Positions 44,084-51,832 of a stretch of 64,000 bases of DNA are shown here, in pieces. The stretch is taken from assembly GCA_964449375.1 (NCBI GenBank), contig CAYVAS010000001.1, forward strand, positions 1 to 64,000. The letters are read 5' to 3'. Source of the stretch: JAFDWI01 sp964449375. Its GTDB lineage: Bacteria > Actinomycetota > Acidimicrobiia > Acidimicrobiales > Iamiaceae. How positions within the stretch are numbered: the first letter of the stretch is position 1; every line of letters begins with the position of its first letter. Made by a program: the position numbers and the translations under genes. The notes beneath the pieces were generated by a model that did not search any database, had not been told where the DNA came from, and was given only the letters and a program-made list of their open reading frames with translations.

Positions 44084-44830
44084 GTGTCGCTGGTCGAACT
44101 GGACCTGTCCGGTCACGTCGCGGTGGTGCAACTCGACGACCCGGCACGTCGCAACGCCCTGACCCGCGAGATGGTCGCCGAGGTGATCGCGACCTTCGAC
44201 GCCATCCAGGCGGCCAAGGGCGTCCGGGCGGTGGTGGTGTGCGCGTCGGGCCCGGCGTTCTGTGCCGGCGCGGACCGGGACCTGTTGGTGGACGCCACCG
44301 CGCCCGACGACGCCCGGGCGGTGCTGGCCGAGATCTACGAGGGATTCCTGCGGGTCGCCCGGTGCCCGTTGCCCACCATCGCCGCGGTGAACGGCCCCGC
44401 GGTGGGAGCAGGCATGAACCTCGCCCTGGCCTGTGATCTGCGCCTCGCCGGACCCGACGCGGTGTTCGATCCGCGCTTCGTTCAGCTCGGACTGCACCCG
44501 GGGGGTGGGCACACCTGGTTGCTCCAGCGGGTGGTGTCGGCCCAGACCGCCGCGGCCGCGGTGCTCTTCGGCGAGGCGCTCGACGCCGAGGCGGCGCGGC
44601 GGGCCGGACTGGTCTTCGAGATCGTCGAGGGGGCCGCGTTGGTGGCTCGGGCCCGGGAACTGGCCACCCAGGCCGCCGCGGGTGACCGGGAACTGCTCGA
44701 ACGGGTCAAGGCGACCATGGCCGACACCCGCGAGCTGGGCGACCTCGACGCGGCGCTGGCACGGGAGTTCGACGACCAGATCTGGTCGATCACCCGCCCG
44801 GGCAGCGCGGAACGCCTGGGTCGCCGCTGA
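44084..44830 (+). CDS. Enoyl-CoA hydratase/isomerase
   Basis: A 248-aa crotonase-fold protein. The oxyanion-hole segments are ASGPAFCAGADRDLL (near 60) and AAVNGPAVGAGMNLALACD (near 105). The catalytic Glu positions are not both present: LGLHPGGGHTWLL holds His where one Glu often lies, so the reaction may be isomerisation or another crotonase chemistry. GTG 44084 starts 4 bp after the epimerase stop. A hairpin follows the stop. Confidence 0.88.
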   Translation: MSLVELDLSGHVAVVQLDDPARRNALTREMVAEVIATFDAIQAAKGVRAVVVCASGPAFCAGADRDLLVDATAPDDARAVLAEIYEGFLRVARCPLPTIAAVNGPAVGAGMNLALACDLRLAGPDAVFDPRFVQLGLHPGGGHTWLLQRVVSAQTAAAAVLFGEALDAEAARRAGLVFEIVEGAALVARARELATQAAAGDRELLERVKATMADTRELGDLDAALAREFDDQIWSITRPGSAERLGRR

Positions 44831-44832
44831 AT

Positions 44833-44866
44833 CGACCCGGCGGTCGCCGCTTCGGTTCCCGGGTCG
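44833..44866. terminator. Stem-loop between convergent genes
   Basis: CGACCCGG at 44833-44840 pairs with CCGGGTCG at 44859-44866, eight perfect base pairs with an 18-nt loop. It lies between the enoyl-CoA hydratase gene and the convergent GNAT gene. Confidence 0.5.
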
Positions 44867-44887
44867 GCGTCACCGCGAGGGGAGCGT

Positions 44888-45523
44888 TCAGAGCCAGGCG
44901 GCTTCCAGTTCGTCGCGGCGCTCGTCCCACTCTTCGGCGGTGATCGCGTAGCGGACGTGGTCCTCCCAGACCCCGTTGATCTCCAGGTACCGCTTGGCGA
45001 TGCCCTCCGATCGGATCCCCAGCTTCTCCATGACCCGCCGGGACCGGGCGTTACGGGGGATGATCGAGATCTGGAGCCGATGCAGGTACAGCTCCTCGAA
45101 CGCGTAGCGGGCCAGGGTCAGGACCGCTTCGGGCATGTAGCCGTTTCCGGCGGCCGATTCGGCGATCCAGTAGCCCACATAGCCGCTCTGGAACGCGCCG
45201 CGTTGCACCGAGTTCAGGTTGATCTCGCCCACGAAGTCGCCGTCGACGAAGATGCCGAAGCCGTATCCGTGACCCAACTGGCGTTCCCGCTGGCGCGCGC
45301 TGCAGCGCATCGCGAACGCGTCACGGTCGTTGATCGGGTCGGGCGCGTGCAGGTTGCGCTGGGGCTCCCACTTCTCGAGCCATTCGGCGTTGGCCAGGCG
45401 CACCGCCCGCCACGCCGCGAAGTCCCGCACGGTGAGCGGTCGCAGCATGACGCGGCGACCGAACAGCGGCGGCGCGGCCTGCCCCCCGTGCTGAAGATGG
45501 TCCCGGATGCCGCGGCGGATCAC
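44888..45523 (-). CDS. GNAT N-acetyltransferase, RimJ/RimL-like
   Basis: A 211-aa acetyltransferase. FGRRVMLRPLTVRDFAAW is the typical N-terminal strand and helix. VGYWIAESAAGNGYMPEAV forms the acetyl-CoA loop, and RLQISIIPRNARSRRVMEKL the C-terminal motif seen in ribosomal-protein acetyltransferases. GVWEDHVRYAI ends the fold. It may acetylate a protein N-terminus or a small molecule. GTG 45523 starts 12 bp after the stop of the Ppx-fusion gene upstream, so it probably belongs to that transcript. Confidence 0.88.
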   Translation of the reverse strand: MIRRGIRDHLQHGGQAAPPLFGRRVMLRPLTVRDFAAWRAVRLANAEWLEKWEPQRNLHAPDPINDRDAFAMRCSARQRERQLGHGYGFGIFVDGDFVGEINLNSVQRGAFQSGYVGYWIAESAAGNGYMPEAVLTLARYAFEELYLHRLQISIIPRNARSRRVMEKLGIRSEGIAKRYLEINGVWEDHVRYAITAEEWDERRDELEAAWL

Positions 45524-45534
45524 AGATCCGCATG

Positions 45535-46977
45535 CTACCCAGCGCTCGGGCGGCTCGGGCGGTGGATGCCCTGGCGGTTCAGCATCGACATGGCGAGCCC
45601 GTCGAGGATGTCGGCCTCGGACACGACCAGCCGGTCGTGCCCCGTGGCGGCCAGCACCGATTCGAGCACCACCAGTCCGCCCACGATCACCCCGACCCGC
45701 CCCGGCTCCATACCGGGCACCTCGATGCGTTGGTCCGGGGTGCGTCCGGCCAGGTCCGTGGCGATGGCCCGCACCGTGTCGGTGCTCAGCACGTGGTGGT
45801 GCTGGCGTCGACGGTCATGGCCGTCGAGGCCCAGGTCGATCGCGGCGAGGGTGGACACCGTGCCGGCCAGGCCGACGAGGTGGTCGGCGGCGGCGGTGTC
45901 GGGCAATGCCGCCAGGGCGCCGGCGACGACGGTGTCGCAGTGGGCCCGGGCCGCCGCCAGCTCGGCTGAGCTGGGCGGGTCCGAGACCAGGAACCGTTCG
46001 GTGATGCGCACACACCCCAGATCCACCGACACCGCGCCCAGCAGCTCGGTGGCGCCGGTGAGGTCGATCCGCCCGAGGGCGAACTCGGTGGAGCCGCCGC
46101 CCAGGTCGACCACCAGGTACCGTCCCGGCCGGCCGGTCAGCTCGGCGGTGGCGCCGGTGAAGGACAGTTCGGCTTCGGCGTCGCCGCCGAGCAGTTCGGG
46201 GGCCACGCCGAGCACGCCGGTGGCGGCGTCGAAGAACGCCGCGTGGTTGGTGGCGTCCCGGGCCGCCGAGGTCGCCGTGGCCCGCACCGCGGTCACCCCG
46301 TGTTCGTCGATGGCCTCCCGGTAGGTGCCGAGCACCTCCAGGGTGCGCTCCACCGCGGCCGGGTCGAGACGCCCGGTGGCGTCCACGCCCTGGCCCAGAC
46401 GGGTGATCTGCATGGAACGCTGCAAGCCGCGCACCGAGCCGTCGTCGGCACGCTCGGCGATCAGCAACCGGGTGGAGTTGGTGCCACAGTCGATCGCCGC
46501 CACCGGTGTGGGGGCCACGTCGGGGACCAGACCGTCGTCGGCCAGGCGCGCGGCCACCCATTCGCCCACCGGGTCGTCGCCGCCGACCAGCCAGTGCGCA
46601 TAGTGCGCGTGCAGGCACTTCACCCCCCGCCGGGTTCCGCCGACCCCACCGTGGGGACGGGGTCCGGTGTGGCCGGCGGGTATCCGGGCGTCTCGGGCCG
46701 CGGCGTACGCGGCGTGCGCGGTGGCCAGACGGTCGGGGTCCACCGCGGCTTCGGCACGGGTCACCCCGCCGGTGGACTCCAACCGGCCCACCCAGGTGCG
46801 CTCGGGTTCGCCCACCAACCAGAACCGGGTCGGCATGGGCGTGCCGTCGTCGAGCAGTGGTGCGTTCGCGATGACCAGCGGCGTCTCGTCGCGGTGGCGG
46901 ACGACCACGTCGAAGTCACCCCGGGGTTCGCGCCCCAGCAGCTCGGTGACCCGGCGTCGGTCAGTCGCCCGGTTCAC
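45535..46977 (-). CDS. DUF501-Ppx/GppA fusion protein
   Basis: A 480-aa protein joining two proteins that are normally separate neighbours. Residues 10-145 match DUF501 (LLGREPRGDFDVVVRH, DGTPMPTRFWLV, GVKCLHAHYAHWL). Residues 158-480 are an exopolyphosphatase/guanosine pentaphosphate phosphatase with VAAIDCGTNSTRLLIAE and VVDLGGGSTEFALG. The second part should hydrolyse polyphosphate or pppGpp. In M. tuberculosis these are Rv1025 and Rv1026. GTG 46977 overlaps ftsB by 17 bp; no stop and no strong internal start separate the domains. If a separate start exists it would be near codon 150, but none with a good ribosome binding site was seen. Confidence 0.85.
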   Translation of the reverse strand: MNRATDRRRVTELLGREPRGDFDVVVRHRDETPLVIANAPLLDDGTPMPTRFWLVGEPERTWVGRLESTGGVTRAEAAVDPDRLATAHAAYAAARDARIPAGHTGPRPHGGVGGTRRGVKCLHAHYAHWLVGGDDPVGEWVAARLADDGLVPDVAPTPVAAIDCGTNSTRLLIAERADDGSVRGLQRSMQITRLGQGVDATGRLDPAAVERTLEVLGTYREAIDEHGVTAVRATATSAARDATNHAAFFDAATGVLGVAPELLGGDAEAELSFTGATAELTGRPGRYLVVDLGGGSTEFALGRIDLTGATELLGAVSVDLGCVRITERFLVSDPPSSAELAAARAHCDTVVAGALAALPDTAAADHLVGLAGTVSTLAAIDLGLDGHDRRRQHHHVLSTDTVRAIATDLAGRTPDQRIEVPGMEPGRVGVIVGGLVVLESVLAATGHDRLVVSEADILDGLAMSMLNRQGIHRPSRPSAG

Positions 46978-47338
46978 CGGCGGGGTCGGGCTCGGCCTCG
47001 AGATGCACGAAGGGCCAGGTGCCCGAGGGGCGCTTGTCGACCTCGGGCGACGGCAGGATCGCGAACGCCTTGGACCCCTTGGGCACCATGCCGTAGTCGC
47101 GCCGAGCGAGTTCTTTGATCGCCTCGGGGTCCCGCAGTTCGGCCGCCCGCGCCTCGAGGCGCTCGTTGGCACGCTCCAACGCTTCGATCCGGGCGTCCAG
47201 TTCGCTGGTCTCGGCGCGCTGGGCGGACCACACCCGGAACGACCCGGGCCCGAGGAACAGCAGCGTCAGCAGCACCACACCGGCGAACCCGGCGAAGAAG
47301 ATGGTGAGCCCTCTCCGGTGCCGGCGTGCGCCTTTCAT
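46961..47338 (-). CDS. ftsB: Septum formation initiator family protein (FtsB/DivIC)
   Basis: A 125-aa bitopic cell-division protein. A short basic tail precedes one transmembrane segment (about 11-30), followed by a coiled coil (SELDARIEALERANERLEA) and the conserved LRDPEAIKELARRDYGMV block. It is expected to join FtsL and FtsQ at the division site. It overlaps eno by four bases (ATGA) upstream and the DUF501-Ppx gene by 17 bp downstream. Confidence 0.9.
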   Translation of the reverse strand: MKGARRHRRGLTIFFAGFAGVVLLTLLFLGPGSFRVWSAQRAETSELDARIEALERANERLEARAAELRDPEAIKELARRDYGMVPKGSKAFAILPSPEVDKRPSGTWPFVHLEAEPDPAGEPGD

Positions 47339-48621
47339 GTCGAGGTGCCGCCCGCCAACGCCGCGCCGCCGCGGTAGACCGCGGCGTCCCCCAGCAGCTC
47401 CTCGATCCGCAGGAGCTGGTTGTACTTGGCGACCCGGTCGCTGCGGGCCGGTGCGCCGGTCTTGATCTGACCGCAGTTGGTGGCCACGGCCAGATCCGCG
47501 ATCGTCACGTCCTCGGTCTCACCGGAGCGGTGCGACATGACCGCGGTGTAGCCCGAACGGTGCGCGAGTTCCACCGCGTCGAGCGATTCGGTGAGGGTGC
47601 CGATCTGGTTGACCTTGACCAGGATCGAGTTGGCGACACCCTCGGTGATGCCCCGACCCAACCGGACGGTGTTGGTCACGAACAGGTCGTCGCCCACCAG
47701 TTGGACCTTGTCACCGATCTTGGCGGTCAGCGCCGCCCAACCGTCCCAGTCGTCCTCGGCCACGCCGTCCTCGATGGACACGATCGGATACCGCTCGACC
47801 AGGTCCGCGTAGTAGTCGGCCATCTCCTCCACGTCGAGGGTGCGACCCTCCCCGGCGAGCACGTAACGGCCGTCGGAGAAGAACTCGCTGCTGGCCGGGT
47901 CCAGCGCGATCGCCACGTCGCGGCCCGGTTCGAACCCGGCCCGTTCGATGGCCTCCACCAGCACCTTCACCGCTTCTTCGTTGGAGGCCAGATCGGGGGC
48001 GAACCCGCCCTCGTCGCCCACCGCGGTGGACAGCCCCCGGTCGAAGAGCACCGCCCGCAGCGTGTGGTAGGTCTCCACGCCCCAGCGCAGCCCTTCGCCA
48101 TAGGACGCCGCGCCCACCGGCATGATCATGAACTCCTGCAGATCGACGTTGTTGTCGGCGTGGGCGCCGCCGTTGAGCACGTTCATCATCGGCACGGGCA
48201 GCACCGCGGCGTTGGTGCCCCCCACGTAGCGGAACAGGGGCAGTTCGGATTCCTCGGCGGCGGCCTTGGCCACCGCCAGCGACACGCCCAACAGGGCGTT
48301 CGCGCCCAGCCGGGCCTTGTTCGGGGTGCCGTCCAGGTCGCACAGCAACGCGTCGAGGCCCCGTTGATCCAGCGCCTCGAAGTCCTCCACGGCGTCGGCG
48401 ATCTCACCGTTGACGTGCTCGACGGCGTTGGCCACACCCTTGCCGCCGTAGCGCTGGCCGCCGTCGCGCAACTCGACGGCCTCGAACTCCCCGGTGGAGG
48501 CTCCCGAGGGCACCATGGCGCGGCCGTGGGCGCCCGATTCCAGAAAGACCTCGACCTCCACGGTCGGGTTGCCCCGCGAATCGAGCACTTCCCGGCTGAT
48601 CACGCTGTCGATACCGCTCAT
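47335..48621 (-). CDS. eno: Enolase
   Basis: A 428-aa phosphopyruvate hydratase of glycolysis, full length. SREVLDSRGNPTVEVEV at the N-terminus, GDEGGFAPDL, and ILVKVNQIGTLTESL with SHRSGETED are all canonical. The metal-binding Asp and Glu positions (DPASSEF, SIEDGVAEDDW, VGDDLFVTN) are present. ATG 48621 is the start. It heads the eno-ftsB-DUF501/ppx-GNAT transcript. A 247-bp spacer upstream holds no gene. Confidence 0.97.
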   Translation of the reverse strand: MSGIDSVISREVLDSRGNPTVEVEVFLESGAHGRAMVPSGASTGEFEAVELRDGGQRYGGKGVANAVEHVNGEIADAVEDFEALDQRGLDALLCDLDGTPNKARLGANALLGVSLAVAKAAAEESELPLFRYVGGTNAAVLPVPMMNVLNGGAHADNNVDLQEFMIMPVGAASYGEGLRWGVETYHTLRAVLFDRGLSTAVGDEGGFAPDLASNEEAVKVLVEAIERAGFEPGRDVAIALDPASSEFFSDGRYVLAGEGRTLDVEEMADYYADLVERYPIVSIEDGVAEDDWDGWAALTAKIGDKVQLVGDDLFVTNTVRLGRGITEGVANSILVKVNQIGTLTESLDAVELAHRSGYTAVMSHRSGETEDVTIADLAVATNCGQIKTGAPARSDRVAKYNQLLRIEELLGDAAVYRGGAALAGGTST

Positions 48622-48868
48622 GGTTGGTGTGTCGTCTCCTCGACCCGGTGCTTCGCCGGCGATGCGCCGGACCTCGCTTGTGGTGACGACCGACGGCCGC
48701 CCACTGAAGGCTCCGGATCGTCGCCGAAGACGCTACACCGCCCGTCGGGCGGAGCCAGGGACGGCCACCCCGGCCCTGGGGGTCCACCACGCCACACGCG
48801 TGGGCCGAACGGACTATTCTCTGCCCCACACCGTTTCACCCCGGTACTCCCCGCATCAGGAGGACCTG

Positions 48869-49903
48869 TTGAGTACGACCAGCCAACCCCCGGCGGCACC
48901 CGCGGACCAGACCGACGCGCCGGGGCCGTCGCCGTTGGACCGCCTGGTGCGCGAGATCGGCGCCCACGCGCTCGACAGCGTCGGCGACCAACGCGACGCG
49001 GCCACCCTGGAGACCGTCGGGTCACTGACCGATCCGAGCAATCAGCTCGCCGTGGTGCGGGCTCTGGGCCGGGGCATCCTGGCCGCGGACGTCGCGGCGG
49101 TGCACCACACCGAAGCGGCGTTGGTGAACCGCTCGAACCAGGACCGGGTGGCGATCATCTCGGCGCTGGGCGCGCATTCGGCCACCGCCGCGCAGCAGGT
49201 GGAGGCCTCGCTGGAGCCGCTCATCAAGCGGGCGACCCGCCAGACCCACGTCGCCGCGGATCTGATCGAGTCGACCCGGGCCACCGTCGCCGACCGTCAC
49301 AGCGACCGGCAGTTCGTCTACTGGGTGAGCAACGACCCCGATGGGTTCTGCCGGTTCGTGTGGTCGGCGTCGCTGCACGCCGCCGGTGGGCGGGTGTGGG
49401 ACCGCAACTGGAACCGTCTGCTCGCCCAGGCCGATGCGCTCACCCAGGGGCGGCGCCCCCGGACCAGCTCCGAGACCCTGGAGCGAGCCAGCCTCATCGC
49501 CCGGGACGCGGCGATCCGCTCGCTGGTCGAATCGGCCCTGTCCGATGACCCCCAGGCACGCAAACAGGCCTGGTCTCTGGCCCTGGAGCACGCCGAGGAC
49601 ATGCCCGGCACGATCGCCTGGACCCGCCACGCTCAGACCCTGCGGGCCGATCTGGGCGCCATCACCTGGGCCACGTCGAACTCGCTGATCGCGGACCACG
49701 TGGCGGTCATCATCAACGAACTGCCCTGGATCGCCGGGTTCGTGGGCATGATCGCGCTGGCGGCGGAGGCCGCGGGGGCCGCGGCCCGGACCGCTTCGGT
49801 GGTGGCCGGGGCCCAGGCCATGACTCCCCTTGCGGATCTGGACGAGGCACTGGCTGCGGCCAAGGCCACCGCCGGGGGCGCCGCGCTCGCCCAGTCCGCC
49901 TGA
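48869..49903 (+). CDS. Uncharacterised helical protein
   Basis: A 344-aa, mostly alpha-helical protein not recognised. The middle has FVYWVSNDPDGFCRFVWSAS and WDRNWNRLLAQADALTQG. A hydrophobic stretch near the C-terminus (PWIAGFVGMIALAAEAAGAA) could be membrane-associated. TTG 48869 is chosen because CAGGAGG lies five to six bases upstream, the best ribosome binding site in this part. A possible -10 box TATTCT is at about 48814. It interrupts the otherwise minus-strand mfd-to-ppx block. Confidence 0.75.
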   Translation: MSTTSQPPAAPADQTDAPGPSPLDRLVREIGAHALDSVGDQRDAATLETVGSLTDPSNQLAVVRALGRGILAADVAAVHHTEAALVNRSNQDRVAIISALGAHSATAAQQVEASLEPLIKRATRQTHVAADLIESTRATVADRHSDRQFVYWVSNDPDGFCRFVWSASLHAAGGRVWDRNWNRLLAQADALTQGRRPRTSSETLERASLIARDAAIRSLVESALSDDPQARKQAWSLALEHAEDMPGTIAWTRHAQTLRADLGAITWATSNSLIADHVAVIINELPWIAGFVGMIALAAEAAGAAARTASVVAGAQAMTPLADLDEALAAAKATAGGAALAQSA

Positions 49904-49933
49904 AGCCCGGCGCGTTCCGAACCCGGCGGGGGT

Positions 49934-50725
49934 TCAGGGTTCGTCGGGCGCGCGCTGCCCGGATTCCCGGGCACGCACCCGAGCCTCCAGTTCGCTGGTC
50001 GCCGAGCGCAGCGCGGCTTCCGGGTCGAGTCCTGCGGCGCGCGCGGCGACGACCACTTCGAGCAGGGCCCGGCCCAGGGCAGCTTCGTCGTCGACCCGGT
50101 CGGGGTGTTCACCGGCGGGGCCGTCGCCGGCGCCCGGAGCCAGGGTGTCGGGCGCCACGGCGTCGGCCTTGGCGACCACCTTGGTCGCGTACAGCAGCGC
50201 CGGCAGGCCGGCCGGGATCCCGTCCATGACGCTGGTGCGACCCTTCTCGGCGACCTTGGAGCGCTCCCAGTCGGCTCCGTCGGACGCCGCGTGGGTCCCA
50301 CCGGCGAAGATGTGGGGGTGGCGGTCGACGAGCTTGGCCCGCACCCCGTCGATCACCTCGGCCAGGTCGAAGCGGTCCGCTTCGGCGGCCAGGTGCGCGT
50401 GGAACACCACCTGGAACAGCACGTCGCCCAGTTCCTCGGCCAGGTCCTCCCAGGGCTCGTCGTCACCGGCGTCGTGGGAGCGGGCCGCCGCGGCAGCGTC
50501 GGGTTCGGCGGCCGGCAACCGGGCGATGCGGTCCAGGGCCTCCAACGCCTCGTAGGCCTCCTCGAGCAGGTGGCGGCGCAGGCTGGCGTGGGTCTGGACC
50601 CGATCCCAGGGACAGTCGGCCCGCAGGCTCGCCATGACGGCGAGCAGCGCCTCGAGCGCAGCGCCTGGTCCGGGGCCGTCCCCGCGTGGCCGCTCGGGAG
50701 TGTGGGGATCAGCCGGCGGCGTCAC
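49934..50725 (-). CDS. mazG: MazG nucleoside triphosphate pyrophosphohydrolase
   Basis: A 263-aa house-cleaning enzyme that hydrolyses NTPs, including damaged ones, to NMP and PPi. The first MazG domain shows CPWDRVQTHASLRRHLLEEA, with EEAYE and the later EELGDVLFQVVFHAHLA supplying the Glu/Asp metal ligands. ERSKVAEKGRTSVMDGIP is typical of the inter-domain region. The second domain is shortened, as in mycobacteria. GTG 50725 overlaps the preceding gene by 17 bp. Confidence 0.92.
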   Translation of the reverse strand: MTPPADPHTPERPRGDGPGPGAALEALLAVMASLRADCPWDRVQTHASLRRHLLEEAYEALEALDRIARLPAAEPDAAAAARSHDAGDDEPWEDLAEELGDVLFQVVFHAHLAAEADRFDLAEVIDGVRAKLVDRHPHIFAGGTHAASDGADWERSKVAEKGRTSVMDGIPAGLPALLYATKVVAKADAVAPDTLAPGAGDGPAGEHPDRVDDEAALGRALLEVVVAARAAGLDPEAALRSATSELEARVRARESGQRAPDEP

Positions 50726-51800
50726 TCAGCATGACCGGCACGGTGGTCTGGCCGGGCGGCAGCTCGGCACCTTCGGGAGGGGCGTAGCCCACGCCGTTGG
50801 TCCAGGATCCCAGACGCGGGTTCAGCTCGATGTCGGCGTTCAGAATGAACTCGTCCAGGGCCTGGGCGGCCTCCTGCTGGCCCGGCTGGGAGATCGACTG
50901 CTCGATCGTTCCACGGACCTCGTCCAGCGACTGGGTCTCCACCGATCGCACCCGGAACAGCATGAAGAAGCCACCGGCGACCGGGATGGGGCCGACCACC
51001 TCGTCGGGTTCGGCCTCGGTGAGCACCGCCACCTGGGAGGGGTCCGAGAACATCGTCGACACCACCGACGCGTCCACACAACCCACGTCTCCGTCGGCGT
51101 TGTCGCCCAGCGCCTGGGCGGGCACCCCTTCGGCCGTGGCCGGCTCCTCGGCGGCGACGGCTTGGGCGACGGTGGCGAAGTCGGTCCCTTCGGCGAGGCG
51201 CTGTTTGGCGGCCATCAGGGTCGCTTCCTCACCGGGGATCATGTCCAGGCAGAGCTGGGTGAACTGATCGGCGTTCGCCTCGTAGTAGTCCTCGACCTGG
51301 GCATCGATGTCGGCGTCCTGACCGAAGTGGGTGATGAGCGCTTCGTAGGCGGCGCCCGCTTCGACGATTTGATCCACGAACCAGTCGGGGAGGTCCTCGT
51401 ACAGGTCGGCCTGGGGCGAGGCTTCGATCGCTTGACGTTGCTGTTCCAACGCGGCGTCGGTGACCTCGACACCCAGGTCGTCGTTCAGGTCACCGATGGC
51501 GTGGAGCTGCACCAGGAACAGGGCGTACTGGGCGGCCATCGGCATCGGGGCGACCCCCTGCTGGGTGCCCTCCATCGGTGGCTGACCCCCGGAGAGCAGC
51601 GCGGCGTAGTGCTCGACGCCCTGCCAGAAGTGCGGCGTGTCCACCGTGGTGCCGTCGACGCGGGCGATCCAGGCTCCGGCCGAGGCGCAGCTCGACAGCA
51701 CGAGTGCGGTGACCGCCAGCAGCGCCAGGGCCAGCACGCTGCGGGGACGCCGGCGCTCCTGGCGCGTCACGGTTCGGGATCGATCTGCGGTATCAGTCAC
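50709..51800 (-). CDS. Lipoprotein of the SurA/PpiC-type foldase family
   Basis: A 363-aa secreted lipoprotein. A basic N-terminus and hydrophobic segment end in VLSSC with Cys38 as the lipidated residue. The mature part has a SurA N-like helical region (FLVQLHAIGDLNDDLGVEVT). A parvulin-like stretch follows, where GDVGCVDASVV and VVGPIPVAGGFFMLFRV match the PpiC beta-strand core. It should assist folding of exported proteins. It sits between mfd and mazG, where M. tuberculosis has mazG and lpqU. GTG 51800 is the start. Confidence 0.83.
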   Translation of the reverse strand: MTDTADRSRTVTRQERRRPRSVLALALLAVTALVLSSCASAGAWIARVDGTTVDTPHFWQGVEHYAALLSGGQPPMEGTQQGVAPMPMAAQYALFLVQLHAIGDLNDDLGVEVTDAALEQQRQAIEASPQADLYEDLPDWFVDQIVEAGAAYEALITHFGQDADIDAQVEDYYEANADQFTQLCLDMIPGEEATLMAAKQRLAEGTDFATVAQAVAAEEPATAEGVPAQALGDNADGDVGCVDASVVSTMFSDPSQVAVLTEAEPDEVVGPIPVAGGFFMLFRVRSVETQSLDEVRGTIEQSISQPGQQEAAQALDEFILNADIELNPRLGSWTNGVGYAPPEGAELPPGQTTVPVMLSDAAG

Positions 51801-51832
51801 AGTCGACGAAGCGTACCTTCCCGTCCAGCCGG

